Counted from the first letter of the stretch, positions 15,356 through 24,786 are shown. The stretch: DNA of 64,000 nt from Clostridium_AM sp900759715 (GCA_900759715.1 CAAEXF010000087.1:11082-75081), one strand, 5' to 3'. A program made the numbers and translations. The notes: generated by a model not told the origin, from the sequence alone.

Positions 15356-17266
15356 TTATTTATTTAGTCTTAAAGCAATGGTTGACCAGAAATCACTATT
15401 TTCTAGACCTAACCTCCACATTGCTGCTCCAGATAAATCGCAATTATTTATAATATCTAATTTGTAACCGATGCTTGTACTATTTTCAAACCAAACTGTG
15501 TGATAGACACCTGAGCTATCGGTGTAGTTAAAGTAAGGGCTTTTAGAAGTTGAGTCCCATTTTACAGTAGAATTATATTTTGCAGCTATGTTATATGCCT
15601 GTTGTATGCCATACGCATCTGCTTTTTCTCCAGTGGATGTCCAATCGTATGCATAGGAAGCTATACCAAGTACTATTTTCTCTTTTGGAACAACGGTAAG
15701 TGTATAATTTACTACATTCTGCACCCAATTTATAGATGCTATGGGACCAGGTGTTCCACCAGACCAATGCTCATCATATGTCATAAGTATGATCTTATCC
15801 GAATACTTAGCAATTTCAGCATAATCAAAAGCACCAGCCCAGTTATCATTAAGACTATCTCTAGTTTTAGCTGGGACTGCTATTGTTACTTCAAAGCCCT
15901 GAGAATGAAGAGCATTATAAAGTTCTTTCATAAAAGTAGAAAGATAATCTCTGTCATAATAATAAATTCCCTCTAAGTCTATATTAACTCCTTTATAGTT
16001 ATTCGCAACTAACACGTTAAGTATATTATTAATCAACTTATTTCTATTGCTGCTGTTTTCAAGTACACTTTTTGCTATATCTCCATCAAAATTATTAGTT
16101 ATCATAGCTAAAGTTGAAATTTTATTTTTAGAAGCATAATTTAATTGATCTACCGGTATATCGCCGCTTAAGTTTCCATATCCATCAGTATCAAAGGTAT
16201 CTGTTGCTATTTCATCTATTATGTCGGAGTTACTTACTAGTGAATTATAGGAAGCGTTATCTCCAGGATAATAATATGTACTATAGCCTAAAAGAGTTTT
16301 AGATGGTTTAAGTATCCTTTCCACTAAGGAATCAGGTATAATGGAGGTTCCACCAAGGAGTTTAACGAAGGAAATAGACTCATTATTAGAATCAATTATA
16401 GATTTAGCTCTATAGTAGGAACCATCCGTTAACACAATTGGAGCAAAGTTTTTTGCAGCTGCAGAGGATCCACTTAGCGCATCGGGAAAATTTTCACCAC
16501 TTGCAAAATAAACACTATTAAAATTAATATCCTTTGAAAATTCATTTAAAATTGCTGCATTAGTGCTATATCTGTCAATTCCGCTTAATCGTTTTACGTT
16601 TTTAAGTTCATTAACAGCGTTATCACTTATAGCGCCTATTCCCCCGATTACGTAGAAATTGTTTATATTATTGACATTTATGTACTCCTTAACATTAGAT
16701 GGAAGAAATTTTGAAGTGGAAAATAATATAGGCATTTGCTTTGAGGCAGCTATAGATGCTGCTGATAACGCATCAGGAAAGTTTTCTCCAGAACAAATAA
16801 AAGCTCCATTCTTTGAACCAACAACTTCAGCTACTTTAATACTAGTTTCATATCGATCTTGTCCATATAATCTAGTACAGGATATGTTAAGAGAGGTAAG
16901 TGTATCTTCAATATTTTTAGATATTACCCCTGGACCACCAATTATAAAAACATTTTTTGTTTGTAGACGCTTTATTTCTTGTAGTGTTTCACTATTTAAG
17001 ATTCCCTTTTCTGTTAGCAAAATTGGAGCATTATATTTTTTTGCTAAAGGTGCAGCGCTAAGGCCATCAGGAAAATTTTCTCCGGAAACTAATACTACAT
17101 AGTCTGATTGATTCCAGCTATCTTGAGATATTTTTACGGAAGTTCCGTATCTGTCAACACCGGCTAGTCTCACAGTTGAAGCTGCAGCAGACACTTTTGA
17201 TGACATTAATGATAGTGCAATAAAAAAAGAACAAGTTAGCGATAGATATTTCTTCGTATTTAACAT
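15356..17266 (-). CDS. secreted GH18 glycosidase with three CW_binding_2 repeats
   Basis: 636 residues. A signal peptide (1-28, ending SAAAS) is followed by three CW_binding_2 (PF04122) repeats at about 30-120, 125-220 and 225-315; each has an RLxGxDRY-type start and an SGENFPDALS-type motif. A C-terminal glycoside hydrolase 18 domain (about 325-636) follows, with the catalytic stretch YKGVNIDLEGI (DxE) and the MTYDEHW motif. Such domains in SleL/YaaH-type enzymes cut peptidoglycan sugar chains; chitinase activity is less likely. CW_binding_2 anchors clostridial proteins non-covalently to wall polymers. The gene is transcribed alone and flanked on both sides by palindrome-rich cassettes. Confidence 0.92.
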   Translation of the reverse strand: MLNTKKYLSLTCSFFIALSLMSSKVSAAASTVRLAGVDRYGTSVKISQDSWNQSDYVVLVSGENFPDGLSAAPLAKKYNAPILLTEKGILNSETLQEIKRLQTKNVFIIGGPGVISKNIEDTLTSLNISCTRLYGQDRYETSIKVAEVVGSKNGAFICSGENFPDALSAASIAASKQMPILFSTSKFLPSNVKEYINVNNINNFYVIGGIGAISDNAVNELKNVKRLSGIDRYSTNAAILNEFSKDINFNSVYFASGENFPDALSGSSAAAKNFAPIVLTDGSYYRAKSIIDSNNESISFVKLLGGTSIIPDSLVERILKPSKTLLGYSTYYYPGDNASYNSLVSNSDIIDEIATDTFDTDGYGNLSGDIPVDQLNYASKNKISTLAMITNNFDGDIAKSVLENSSNRNKLINNILNVLVANNYKGVNIDLEGIYYYDRDYLSTFMKELYNALHSQGFEVTIAVPAKTRDSLNDNWAGAFDYAEIAKYSDKIILMTYDEHWSGGTPGPIASINWVQNVVNYTLTVVPKEKIVLGIASYAYDWTSTGEKADAYGIQQAYNIAAKYNSTVKWDSTSKSPYFNYTDSSGVYHTVWFENSTSIGYKLDIINNCDLSGAAMWRLGLENSDFWSTIALRLNK

Positions 17267-17421
17267 TGATTGCCTCCTTAATTAGTATACAAGTTATTAC
17301 ATTAATTTTAAAAACTTGTCCATTATTTAAGTACGATAGAACTATTCAATTTATATAGGTATAAGCAATATATAATTTTTTTTCATAGAAAGCCATATGA
17401 AGAGCAAAAGTTAAGGGTCAA

Positions 17422-17460
17422 AAAGAAATAGCGCAGCTTATTGCTGTGCTATTTCTTTGG
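17422..17460 (-). terminator. terminator-like hairpin with no gene before it
   Basis: AAAGAAATAGCGCAGC pairs with GCTGTGCTATTTCTTT (16 bp, one G-U). The T run lies on the minus-strand side (CTTTTTGACC), so it should end a minus-strand transcript coming from 17460-17900, where no protein gene is seen. Confidence 0.55.
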
Positions 17461-17515
17461 GGTTTGGTTGTTAAATTATATGGGGATTAAAAATGGTTTT
17501 AAGTACTTACATATA

Positions 17516-17727
17516 TTTTATTAAGCATTTTTCATGCCAATAGGGGAAAGGGCTATTCTACGTGGAAATATGTTGAGAAGTTTATCATAATGAGAAGTTA
17601 TCTTTGTTAAAAGAAAAAGATTAAAGTTAGTATTTATCAAAAAATAGTATAATTTGTTTTTATCAAAGTGATAATTAATTGTTTTATCAAAATGATAAAA
17701 ATTATCGAAATGATAAAATGTTAAAGC
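17516..17727. repeat. palindrome-rich cassette B (upstream of the GH18 gene)
   Basis: Part of the 645-bp gap between the divergent GH18 gene and murI. It opens with ATTAAGCATTTTT-ATGCCAA like cassette A, then has TTTATCATAATGAGAAG near 17580, TTATCAAAGTGATAA near 17661, TTATCAAAATGATAA near 17684 and TTATCGAAATGATAA near 17702. A TATAAT lies just before the first of the last three dyads, so they could be repressor sites. No protein gene is visible in the gap. Confidence 0.6.
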
Positions 17728-17911
17728 TATGGGCTGCTTTTTAAATTAACATAGGATTTTAAGTCCTTTATAGAGGTTAGAGCAGAAATAGTGAAGTATA
17801 GATGCGCATTCGTAGCAAATTACGTGAAACAACAAGCTATGTTATTATGATATAATAAAACTACATGTATGTTAAATTTACATATAGATCTTATTTATTG
17901 GAGGAATAAAA

Positions 17912-18694
17912 ATGCAAATAGGTTTTTTTGATTCTGGTATCGGAGGTATTACTGTATTGCATGATGCGCTAAAAATGTTACCTCATGAAGATTATATATA
18001 TTACGCAGATACATTAAATGTTCCATATGGACCAAAACCGAAAGATGAAGTTAAAAAACATATTTTTAATGCTATAGAGTTCATTATTCAACAGCGAGTT
18101 AAGGCAATAGTGATTGCTTGTAATACTGCCACAAGTGTGGCAATCGAAGATCTAAGATCTAAATATAGTATTCCGATAATAGGCATGGAACCTGCTGTGA
18201 AACCTGCTGTTGAAAAAAATAAAGATGTAAATAAACGAGTTCTGGTAACTGCTACTGCTTTGACTTTAAAAGAAGAAAAACTACAAAATCTTATTACTAA
18301 ATTAGATAATGAACATATTGTTGATTTATTACCGCTTCCAGGATTGGTTCAATTCTCGGAAAGATTTGAGTTCAATGAACAAATAGTATTACCTTATCTT
18401 CAAGAGCAGTTATTTAAATATGACTTAAATAAGTACGAAACCGTTGTTTTAGGGTGTACTCATTTTTCTTTCTATAAGGATATGTTTAGAAAATTACTTC
18501 CATCACATACTAATATAATTGATGGAAACATTGGTACTGTAAAGAATCTAAAAAGAATTTTAGAAGAAACAAACTCTTTAAATGAAGGTAGCGGCAATAT
18601 TATTTTCTATAATTCAGGATACAAGGTTGAGGATAAAGCAAAATTAGATAAATACAGTAAATTATTTAAAAGATTAGATGATATTGACGTATAA
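17912..18694 (+). CDS. murI: glutamate racemase
   Basis: 260 residues. It interconverts L- and D-glutamate to supply D-Glu for peptidoglycan. The two catalytic cysteines are visible in VIACNTATSVAI (about residue 70) and VLGCTHFSFYKD (about 180); the N-terminal IGFFDSGIGGITVL carries the catalytic Asp and Ser. TTGGAGGAATAAAA precedes the ATG. Single gene with a terminator at 18777. Confidence 0.95.
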   Translation: MQIGFFDSGIGGITVLHDALKMLPHEDYIYYADTLNVPYGPKPKDEVKKHIFNAIEFIIQQRVKAIVIACNTATSVAIEDLRSKYSIPIIGMEPAVKPAVEKNKDVNKRVLVTATALTLKEEKLQNLITKLDNEHIVDLLPLPGLVQFSERFEFNEQIVLPYLQEQLFKYDLNKYETVVLGCTHFSFYKDMFRKLLPSHTNIIDGNIGTVKNLKRILEETNSLNEGSGNIIFYNSGYKVEDKAKLDKYSKLFKRLDDIDV

Positions 18695-18776
18695 AATTCA
18701 CTACCATAGAACATTACTCAATATGCTTTAAGATTAAAATATAAAATTTTATGACTCATCTTTCTTATACTATGTA

Positions 18777-18810
18777 TTAAAGGAGGGCAAGCTGCCGTCC
18801 TTTAATTTTT
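18777..18810. terminator. bidirectional terminator after murI
   Basis: TTAAAGGAGGGCA pairs with TGCCGTCCTTTAA (one mismatch) around AGC, with T runs on both sides; it can serve murI and the minus-strand small gene. Confidence 0.8.
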
Positions 18811-18815
18811 ATATG

Positions 18816-18992
18816 TTATCTATCATTAGGTTTTCCTAATACATACATATTGATTTGATCGCTAGCATCATAAGAGAAACTACCTGTGTAAACATTGAGG
18901 AGTTTCCAGCCTTGGCTGAGTAAATCATTTACTTCATTTTGACTGTGAGTTTCTTGTACTTTAACAATATCTAATAGATCCTCATTTATCAT
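18816..18992 (-). CDS. small protein, DUF1737-like
   Basis: 58 residues from the ATG at 18992, which has AAAGGAGATGG upstream. The sequence IVKVQETHSQNEVNDLLSQG followed by WKLLNV resembles DUF1737-type small proteins in which an N-terminal strand is followed by VNxxLxxGW. There is no membrane helix. The assignment is tentative and the function unknown. Confidence 0.6.
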   Translation of the reverse strand: MINEDLLDIVKVQETHSQNEVNDLLSQGWKLLNVYTGSFSYDASDQINMYVLGKPNDR

Positions 18993-19252
18993 ACATTTAC
19001 CATCTCCTTTAGCATTACCAGCATTAGTTAACAAGCATGGGCATTTTACCAATTAATTGCTATAATATAATTGTATAATTTAGTTAAAAAATTCATAGGT
19101 AAAATTATTAAATAAATAACTTTGATATTTAATTTAGCCATAGACACAACTATTAACAGTGTTAATAAATCAAGCATCTAGATTGGGTATCTATAGATAA
19201 ATTTAGATTGTGTAATTAAGTAAAATATATGTTTTAAGAGGTGGATTTTATA

Positions 19253-19744
19253 ATGAAAAAGCTGGTTGTATTTTATTCCTTTGAGGGAAACACAAGGTAT
19301 ATTGCTCAAAGTATTGCAAAAGGTATTAATGCGGATTTATTAGAGCTAAAACCGAGAAAAGATGTTAAAAGTAAAAGTTTTATGAAGTATCTTTGGGGTG
19401 GAAAACAGGTTGTACTCGGACAAAAACCTGAACTTGAAAGATTAGATAAAGATCCTAATGAATATGACTTTATAATTTTTGGAACACCAGTCTGGGCCTT
19501 TAGTTATACACCAGCATTTAAAACCTTCTTTTCTCAAATAAAAATAACTAAAAAAAAGGTTGCTTTATTTTGTTGTAATGGCGGTGGTAAAGGTAAGACT
19601 TTTACAAATATGCGAGAAGAATTGAAAGAAAACGATATATTAGGAGAAATTGAATTTATTGATCCAATTAAAGGTGATGAAAAGAAAGCTGAAGAAGCTG
19701 CTAGGTGGGCTAAAAAGATTTTTAGTGATATAGAAGAAGGTTAA
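19253..19744 (+). CDS. flavodoxin
   Basis: 163 residues. KKLVVFYSFEGNTRYIAQSI carries the FMN phosphate-binding loop (SFEGNTR), and FIIFGTPVWAFSYTPAFKTF and CCNGGGKGKTF frame the flavin ring as in flavodoxin-like reductases. It likely carries electrons in the cytoplasm; the partners are unknown. The ATG at 19253 is chosen since AGAGGTGG lies about 10 nt upstream; the GTG at 19241 is part of that ribosome site. The terminator stem includes its last codons. Confidence 0.85.
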   Translation: MKKLVVFYSFEGNTRYIAQSIAKGINADLLELKPRKDVKSKSFMKYLWGGKQVVLGQKPELERLDKDPNEYDFIIFGTPVWAFSYTPAFKTFFSQIKITKKKVALFCCNGGGKGKTFTNMREELKENDILGEIEFIDPIKGDEKKAEEAARWAKKIFSDIEEG

Positions 19745-19757
19745 GGATACCTTCTTC
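19733..19757. terminator. terminator shared by flavodoxin and YdcZ genes
   Basis: GAAGAAGGT pairs with ACCTTCTTC and contains the flavodoxin stop codon. The convergent ydcZ-like gene ends at 19758. Confidence 0.65.
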
Positions 19758-20189
19758 CTACCCTTTTAATTTAAATACAACTAAACCAATTAGCATTATA
19801 AATAACCCTGCTGCCTTAGTAAAATCAAATCTAACTTGAGTTACTCCAAACCATCCAAAGGTATCAATTAGTGTGCAAATTAGTAACTGACTAATTATAA
19901 CCAATGATACAGATAATGTTGGACCTAGTATAGATATTCCTTTCATAACACAGAAAACTATAATAACACCAAAGACGCCTCCGAATAAATATATCTTGTT
20001 TACCTCACCTATTCTGCTAATATTGCCTTTAGCAAAAATAGCTATTACTAACAAAGAAAAAAGAAGTCCAACAGCATGTACAACAGCCGTTGTTTCCCAT
20101 AATCCTATTTTGTCACTTAAACGTGTATTAAAAATTCCTTGTATACCTATTAAAGTTCCAGCTAGAATTGAAAGAATTGCTCCAATCAT
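19758..20189 (-). CDS. YdcZ/DUF606 DMT-superfamily transporter
   Basis: 143 residues with five hydrophobic helices, the size of a single DUF606 (YdcZ) unit. MIGAILSILAGTLIGIQGIF, GLWETTAVVHAVGL and the C-terminal DFTKAAGLFIMLIGLVVFKL fit the family. DUF606 proteins belong to the drug/metabolite transporter superfamily and often work as dimers; the substrate is unknown. It lies 96 bp downstream of a Crp-like regulator on the same strand, a pairing that suggests local control. Confidence 0.85.
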   Translation of the reverse strand: MIGAILSILAGTLIGIQGIFNTRLSDKIGLWETTAVVHAVGLLFSLLVIAIFAKGNISRIGEVNKIYLFGGVFGVIIVFCVMKGISILGPTLSVSLVIISQLLICTLIDTFGWFGVTQVRFDFTKAAGLFIMLIGLVVFKLKG

Positions 20190-20285
20190 AAATATCCTCC
20201 TTTAAACATTTTAATTTATGTTTATTTGATACAGATGTAGTCCAAATAATTAATTTATACAAGCATTGTTTTATAGGTAATGTGA

Positions 20286-20984
20286 TTATTCATACATGTT
20301 GCCATCAGATAACTCTTTTAATTTATTTATATCTTTTATAACAATTATGCTGCCTTTTTTTTCTATAATGCCTTTAGAAATAAAATCATTGATAATCCTG
20401 TATAGATGTCTGTAACTGGTACCAAGTAAAGTAGCTAGATCAGTAAATTTCGAAGTCTTAATCTCACTAATATTAGTAGAATTATTTTCATCAACGCTTA
20501 TTGATAAAAGATAGCTAGCTAGCCTACTTTCAAGAGGGTATAAAAGATTTATTGAAGCTGAGTTTGAAACGGCATATAGCTTTTGGCTGATATTCTTTAT
20601 TATAAATCTTAAAAATTTAGAGTCGTTATATGCATGGCTTAAAAGATCACTTGTTTTTATGCCTATAATTATAGACTCATTAACAGATTCTACATTACAC
20701 TGAATTTTAAAATCTGTTAAAAACTCAATATCCCCTAGTATATTTAGAGGTTTGTTGAACCTGAGTAGTATAGATTTGCCATTATCATGTAATGTATATA
20801 CTTTAAGTTTACCTTTTACAAGAAAGTACATATAATTCATTTCACTACTTTTGGAACAAACCAATTCACCTTTGCTAAAGCTAAAAAGTTCCATATATTG
20901 AACCATATCTTTTTCAAATATGGAATTTAAGTTATATTTTTCTATATAGGAAAGGAGCATGTTTAAATTGTTAATTCGCTTCAT
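20286..20984 (-). CDS. Crp/Fnr family regulator (YeiL-like)
   Basis: 232 residues. An N-terminal cyclic-nucleotide-binding fold (about 15-120; SFSKGELVCSKSSEMNYMYF, VKGKLKVYTLHDNGKSILLR) is followed by a dimer helix and a C-terminal winged helix (about 160-220; TKFTDLATLLGTSYRHLYRI). There is no FNR-type N-terminal cysteine cluster, so the ligand is unknown. The ATG at 20984 has GGAGGT just upstream; an earlier ATG overlaps that site. It probably regulates the YdcZ transporter downstream. Confidence 0.85.
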   Translation of the reverse strand: MKRINNLNMLLSYIEKYNLNSIFEKDMVQYMELFSFSKGELVCSKSSEMNYMYFLVKGKLKVYTLHDNGKSILLRFNKPLNILGDIEFLTDFKIQCNVESVNESIIIGIKTSDLLSHAYNDSKFLRFIIKNISQKLYAVSNSASINLLYPLESRLASYLLSISVDENNSTNISEIKTSKFTDLATLLGTSYRHLYRIINDFISKGIIEKKGSIIVIKDINKLKELSDGNMYE

Positions 20985-21244
20985 TATTACCTCCATCTTT
21001 AAGCATTATGATGTATACTAGTACATATTCTAAGATATTGTGTATTTTAAAACAATAAAATTATCTAACATAATTAGTATAAATGAGCGATTAGAATAAA
21101 AAAAGGACATATGTCATATTAGACTTATTATATATGTATATATTATTTGTTAATAAGAAATTATTATTTGTATATTTGTCTTTAAACAGATAATATAGAA
21201 TCTATAAGAACAATAAGAAATAGTTAAAATATGAGGTGCAAAGG

Positions 21245-22168
21245 ATGAGTCAAAATAATATTATAGAAGTTGAGAATTTAAGCAAATCCTTTGGAAAAAG
21301 GACAGTTATTAATAATATCAGTTTAACTGTTGAAGAAGGAGATATATATGGTTTTTTAGGACAAAACGGTTCAGGAAAAACTACTACTATTCGTATGCTT
21401 TTAAACCTCATACATCCAGATAGTGGCACTATAAGGTTAAACAAATATGATTTGAAAAAAGAATTTCATAAGGCTATAGAGAAGGTTGGAGCTATTGTTG
21501 AGGTGCCAAAATTTCACTCTTATTTATCTGGCCGTAAAAATCTTGAGCTTATGGCAAATTTAATACCAGATATATCTGAAGGAAAAGTAGATGAAGTTTT
21601 AGAAATGGTTGGTATGTTAAATAGAGCTGATGATAAAGTAAAAACATACTCTCTAGGTATGAGGCAGCGGTTAGGTATTGCCAATGCCTTGTTAAATGAT
21701 CCTAAGCTTATAATATTGGATGAACCAACTAATGGGCTTGATCCACAGGGGATGAAGGAAATAAGAGACATGATATGTAACTTAGCTTATAAAAATAATA
21801 TAACTTTTTTCATATCTACACACTTACTTTATGAGGTAGAGCAAATTTGCAATAAAGTAGCTATTTTGCATGGCGGAAAACTATTGACTCAGGGGAAGGT
21901 TGCAGATATGCTTAATCTTGATCTAGAAGTTATCGATGTTCATACAACTTTTCAAGATAAGATGATCAGTATAGTCCAGAACCTCAATTATGTTAAGTAT
22001 TTTGAAAAAAAACAAAAGTGTGTAAGGTTAAAAATGGAGAAAGGCTTTAGTTCTGAATTAAATCGTTATTTAATAGTAAATGGTATAGATGTTGAGTATT
22101 TGATTCCTCAGAGCCAGTCTTTAGAATCATTCTTTATAGAACTTACAGGAGGAAAACAAATTGAGTAA
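21245..22168 (+). CDS. ABC transporter ATPase (BcrA type)
   Basis: 307 residues. Walker A GQNGSGKTTT (near 40), signature YSLGMRQRLGIAN (near 135) and Walker B LIILDEPTNGLDP (near 157) are intact. The C-terminal 80 residues match the BcrA/NatA-type extension. It powers the permease encoded 8 bp into its 3' end. BcrA-type pairs usually export bacitracin-like or lantibiotic peptides, but the substrate here is unproven. The ATG at 21245 follows GAGGTG; the GTG at 21236 is in that site. Confidence 0.9.
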   Translation: MSQNNIIEVENLSKSFGKRTVINNISLTVEEGDIYGFLGQNGSGKTTTIRMLLNLIHPDSGTIRLNKYDLKKEFHKAIEKVGAIVEVPKFHSYLSGRKNLELMANLIPDISEGKVDEVLEMVGMLNRADDKVKTYSLGMRQRLGIANALLNDPKLIILDEPTNGLDPQGMKEIRDMICNLAYKNNITFFISTHLLYEVEQICNKVAILHGGKLLTQGKVADMLNLDLEVIDVHTTFQDKMISIVQNLNYVKYFEKKQKCVRLKMEKGFSSELNRYLIVNGIDVEYLIPQSQSLESFFIELTGGKQIE

Positions 22169-22970
22169 TATTATAGTTAACGAAGTTTATAAGTTATTAG
22201 CACGTAAAAAGATATACATATTTATGGTTATATTATTTTTATTAGTTCTAATCATGACAATAAGTACTTCTATAACGAATAAAGCTTTTGGTTCTAGTAA
22301 TCTAAATGCAAATCAAGCGATTTCTCCTATGCAAATTAATGGTCAATCATTTCCCATTACATTACTGGATGGTATTATTAGTTTTGCATTGCCTATTATG
22401 GTGATTATATTAGTCGCTGATATCGTTACTGGAGAATATGCAGAGGGTTCCTTGAGATTACCTCTCTTAAGGCAGGTTTCTCGTACACAACTATTATTAT
22501 CAAAGGTATGTGCCTTAGCTGCTGCAATTATGATATTACTATTTTTTACTGCAGCATTAGGTTACATATTAGGAACGGTTGTTTTGGGGTGGGGAGATAA
22601 GTTTTTATTAAAGAGTATGGCACTACCACCAAGCTATGGTATATTATTTACACTGTCTATTTATGGATTTTTAGTGTTGCCTTTGCTTTCTTTCGGAATG
22701 ATTATACTACTATTTTCAGTTATGCTATCAAACGAAGGAGCTGTAATAAGTACGGGTATGGGGATACTTATTACCCTTATGATAATTAACGAAATATTTT
22801 ATAAAATTTCTCCCTATTTAATCAACAATTATTTTAATGTTTATAATTTAATAAGTTCTGGTTCTGGAATCGAAAATATATTTATGGCTTCAATAATTAC
22901 ATTAATATATGGAGTATTATTTTATATTTTAAGTATAAGCATTTTTAAAAAGAGAGATATTTTAATTTAA
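22161..22970 (+). CDS. ABC-2 family permease
   Basis: 269 residues starting with TTG at 22161 (AGGAGG 8 nt upstream), overlapping the ATPase gene. Six hydrophobic helices include a first one at about 17-36 after the short cytoplasmic KLLARKKIY, then ADIVTGEYAEGSLRLPLLRQ, typical of ABC-2 permeases. It forms the membrane part of the exporter with the ATPase upstream. Confidence 0.85.
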   Translation: MSNIIVNEVYKLLARKKIYIFMVILFLLVLIMTISTSITNKAFGSSNLNANQAISPMQINGQSFPITLLDGIISFALPIMVIILVADIVTGEYAEGSLRLPLLRQVSRTQLLLSKVCALAAAIMILLFFTAALGYILGTVVLGWGDKFLLKSMALPPSYGILFTLSIYGFLVLPLLSFGMIILLFSVMLSNEGAVISTGMGILITLMIINEIFYKISPYLINNYFNVYNLISSGSGIENIFMASIITLIYGVLFYILSISIFKKRDILI

Positions 22971-22993
22971 TAAATTTTAGTGAGGATAATTTT

Positions 22994-23314
22994 ATGGAAA
23001 TATTAAATTCAGTAGAAGAAATTAAAAAATTTATAAAAGATAATAGAATATCTATGCTTTATTTTTCATCAAATAGCTGCAGTGTTTGCGTTGATCTTTT
23101 TCCAAAGATACAAGAGCTGCTTAAACAATATCCTAAAGCTAAATTTGCAAAAATAGAAATTGACAGTATTCCAGCAGTTGCTGGAACTTTTAGTGTATTC
23201 ACTTTACCTTGTATTCTTATGTTTATAGATGAGAAAGAAATTATAAGGGAGGCAAGGTTTATTAGTATTATGGAGCTGAAAGAAAAAATTGAAAGGTATT
23301 ATAGCCTTATATAA
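22994..23314 (+). CDS. thioredoxin-like protein
   Basis: 106 residues with a thioredoxin fold. The active site is SSNSCSVCVDLFPK (CSVC in place of CGPC), and the cis-proline loop is in FSVFTLPCILMF. It starts 24 bp after the ABC permease and may be in the same transcript. The altered active site means its redox potential and partners cannot be assumed. Confidence 0.8.
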   Translation: MEILNSVEEIKKFIKDNRISMLYFSSNSCSVCVDLFPKIQELLKQYPKAKFAKIEIDSIPAVAGTFSVFTLPCILMFIDEKEIIREARFISIMELKEKIERYYSLI

Positions 23315-23420
23315 GAAGATAAAATTGTATGTGAATATAATAAACGGCGAGAATGTTGTGTTATAATATTTTAAGCAAATGCTGCAATAGATTAAAACAT
23401 TATAGAATGGAGAATCAAAC

Positions 23421-23855
23421 ATGATTGAATTAAAAGTTAAAAGAATAAATGAGGAAGCTAAGATGCCAGAGTATGCTCATGTAGGAGATGCTGGATTAGA
23501 TTTATTTTCAGTTGATGACATAATGATATTACCTGGGGAATCTAAGCTTATTAAAACAGGAATACAGATAGAACTTCCTAAGGGAACTGAAGCTCAGATA
23601 AGACCAAGAAGTGGACTAGCTTTAAAAAATCAAATAACAGTGTTAAATACACCTGGAACAATAGATGAAGGCTATAGAGGGGAAATAGGTGTTATATTAA
23701 TTAACCATGGTAAGCAGGAGTTCCATGTAGAAAAAGGCATGAAAATTGCACAAATGGTTGTTAAACCTGTGTTCACTGTTACTATAAAGGAAATAGAAGA
23801 ACTTACAGATACAACAAGAGGGGAAGGCGGCTTTGGTTCTACAGGAATTAGATAA
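23421..23855 (+). CDS. dut: dUTP diphosphatase
   Basis: 144 residues, a trimeric dUTPase. All five motifs are seen: AGLDLFS, RPRSGLALK, GTIDEGYRGEIGVILIN, the KIAQMV segment and the C-terminal RGEGGFGSTG that closes over the nucleotide. It hydrolyses dUTP to dUMP and keeps uracil out of DNA. Terminator at 23959. Confidence 0.96.
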   Translation: MIELKVKRINEEAKMPEYAHVGDAGLDLFSVDDIMILPGESKLIKTGIQIELPKGTEAQIRPRSGLALKNQITVLNTPGTIDEGYRGEIGVILINHGKQEFHVEKGMKIAQMVVKPVFTVTIKEIEELTDTTRGEGGFGSTGIR

Positions 23856-23958
23856 GGTTTGCATCCACTAGGTTATGGAAGTTCTCGAGAAAAGAATGAA
23901 AGCATAAAATAGAGTGTAAAAATACATACAGTACTATGTCGATAAAGTAGTAGGATAT

Positions 23959-24000
23959 AAAGACCATGTTGAAGTAACAATAATGTTCAACGTGGTCTTT
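23959..24000. terminator. bidirectional terminator between dut and the ECF gene
   Basis: AAAGACCATGTTGAA pairs with TTCAACGTGGTCTTT (one G-U) around a 12-nt loop. Confidence 0.85.
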
Positions 24001-24016
24001 AATATTTAAACTATTA

Positions 24017-24619
24017 TTACTCATTTTTTCCTGCTAATATTAAATATCCTGATTTTTTTAAAATCGGCATTATAGCATTATAAATTAAACCTACTAATAT
24101 TACAGATACTATTGCATTTATAAATGTAGTACATGCACTTAATTTTGCTAAGACTGATGCTGCTTTTTGAGGTTGCCCCAGAATGTATTGTTTGTAAAAG
24201 TACCCTATAACAGGATCAAAAACAACATTAAAAGCTAATCCACAAATGGAAGCAATAATACTCCATTTAAATATATAACCTTTATCATTACTATTATTTA
24301 TTTTAGCATAATTATGTGCAACTAATCCTGTTATTAAACCAATACACAATTTTAATATAAATGTTTTTGGTGCTACTAAAATATATACAGGATCTAGTAA
24401 ATCTGCTATTGTCATTCCTATGGCTCCAGCTAATCCTCCATACCATCCACCAAGAAGTAAAGCAGCTAATACACAAAAAGCATTCCCCACATGTAGTGAA
24501 GTAGCATCCCCTCCTGGTACTGGAATTTTAATTTGAAGAAAAGTAAATGATACAAAACATAATGCTGCAAATAATGCAGTTTGAGTTAATTTTATGATTT
24601 TTAAATTTTTATTTTTCAT
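24017..24619 (-). CDS. ECF transporter S component (substrate unknown)
   Basis: 200 residues with five or six membrane helices. FLQIKIPVPGGDATSLHVGN then FCVLAALLLGGWYGGLAGAI and GMTIADLLDPVYI match substrate-binding subunits of energy-coupling factor importers, which use shared EcfAAT modules for vitamins or metals. I cannot tell the vitamin. No riboswitch was recognised upstream. The ATG at 24619 follows AAGGAGGGGG; an ATG at 24646 has no such site. Confidence 0.85.
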   Translation of the reverse strand: MKNKNLKIIKLTQTALFAALCFVSFTFLQIKIPVPGGDATSLHVGNAFCVLAALLLGGWYGGLAGAIGMTIADLLDPVYILVAPKTFILKLCIGLITGLVAHNYAKINNSNDKGYIFKWSIIASICGLAFNVVFDPVIGYFYKQYILGQPQKAASVLAKLSACTTFINAIVSVILVGLIYNAIMPILKKSGYLILAGKNE

Positions 24620-24734
24620 ATAATCCCCCTCCTTGTAGTTAAGCATTTCTTATATGAAAATAATACCATTGATATTATAACACTGGAAAAACATTCTAAC
24701 AATTGTATGGATACACTTCGATGGAAAAAACAAG

Positions 24735-24769
24735 TGACAGCCATCAGCTTATTATATTGATGACTGTCA
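24735..24769 (-). terminator. terminator of the GNAT gene
   Basis: TGACAGCCATCA pairs with TGATGACTGTCA (one mismatch), followed on the minus strand by CTTGTTTTTT. Confidence 0.75.
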
Positions 24770-24786
24770 TCATAGTAGATTATTTT

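Noticed and set aside
16659..17102. Plus-strand frame of 147 codons inside the GH18 gene
   Set aside because: Antisense shadow of the CW_binding_2 repeats; no ribosome site and no protein-like features.
15181..17715. Repeated TTATCA units as a CRISPR array
   Set aside because: Repeats are short, palindromic and irregularly spaced, with no spacers of constant length and no cas genes.
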